Assembly (NCBI GenBank): GCA_031269415.1
Contig: JAISZF010000063.1
Span: 1 to 16,598 of the forward strand
Direction: 5' to 3'
DNA: 16,598 bases
DNA from: Clostridiales bacterium
Lineage (GTDB): Bacteria > Bacillota > Clostridia > Lachnospirales > WQUN01
Shown: positions 16,547 to 16,598 of the stretch, piece by piece
How positions within the stretch are numbered: position 1 is the first letter of the stretch
Layout of the letters: every line of letters begins with the position of its first letter
Program-made: the position numbers and the translations under genes
The notes under the pieces: model-generated
Database searches by the model: none
Seen by the model: the letters and a program-made list of their open reading frames with translations, nothing else
Told to the model about the DNA's origin: nothing

Positions 16547-16598
16547 AGACAGGAACTCCCTATTTTTACGTTTAAATTAAAATGTGATTTTATTTTAC

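Overview
The window looks like a chromosomal stretch from a Gram-positive anaerobe of the Bacillota, most likely class Clostridia. The reasons are the rpsO–pnp–M16 peptidase–dut–DUF1836 gene order, a DUF4330 pair, and strong AGGAGG-type ribosome sites. TTG and GTG starts are used freely. This placement rests on gene families and order only; no rRNA or other marker is present to name a genus.

Region 1 (about 70–7730, minus strand) is one tightly packed unit. A promoter at 7698–7726 drives glpK (glycerol kinase), followed one base later by a Wzy/O-antigen-ligase-type membrane protein, a GT4 glycosyltransferase, two consecutive DUF4330 membrane-anchored proteins and a secreted phosphodiester glycosidase, ending at a strong hairpin (72–108). 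The genes abut or overlap by 4 nt, and the last four start at TTG or GTG, so they are probably translationally coupled. It reads as a surface or exopolysaccharide assembly and processing operon with a glycerol kinase at its head.

Region 2 (7731–9072) is a divergent intergenic stretch and a single flagellin gene on the plus strand. The flagellin leader carries a short hairpin with GGA in its loop and a second GGA in the Shine-Dalgarno sequence, the layout expected of a CsrA-controlled flagellin mRNA. Two terminator-like hairpins follow the gene.

Region 3 (9073–10641, plus strand) holds a degenerate N-terminal fragment of a Rossmann oxidoreductase, a 72-residue unknown protein, and a complete Gfo/Idh/MocA oxidoreductase whose first codons are duplicated in the fragment. 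A perfect 12-bp-arm bidirectional terminator separates it from the convergent next unit.

Region 4 (10706–15840, minus strand) is the housekeeping block rpsO, pnp, M16 zinc peptidase, dut and a DUF1836 regulator. The last gene is split by an in-frame TAG. A strong extended -10 promoter precedes rpsO and a terminator lies between rpsO and pnp.

Region 5 (15875–16546, minus strand) is a decayed DUF4143-type AAA ATPase with frameshifts, internal deletions and a lost C-terminus. I saw no CRISPR array, tRNA, rRNA, insertion sequence or prophage.
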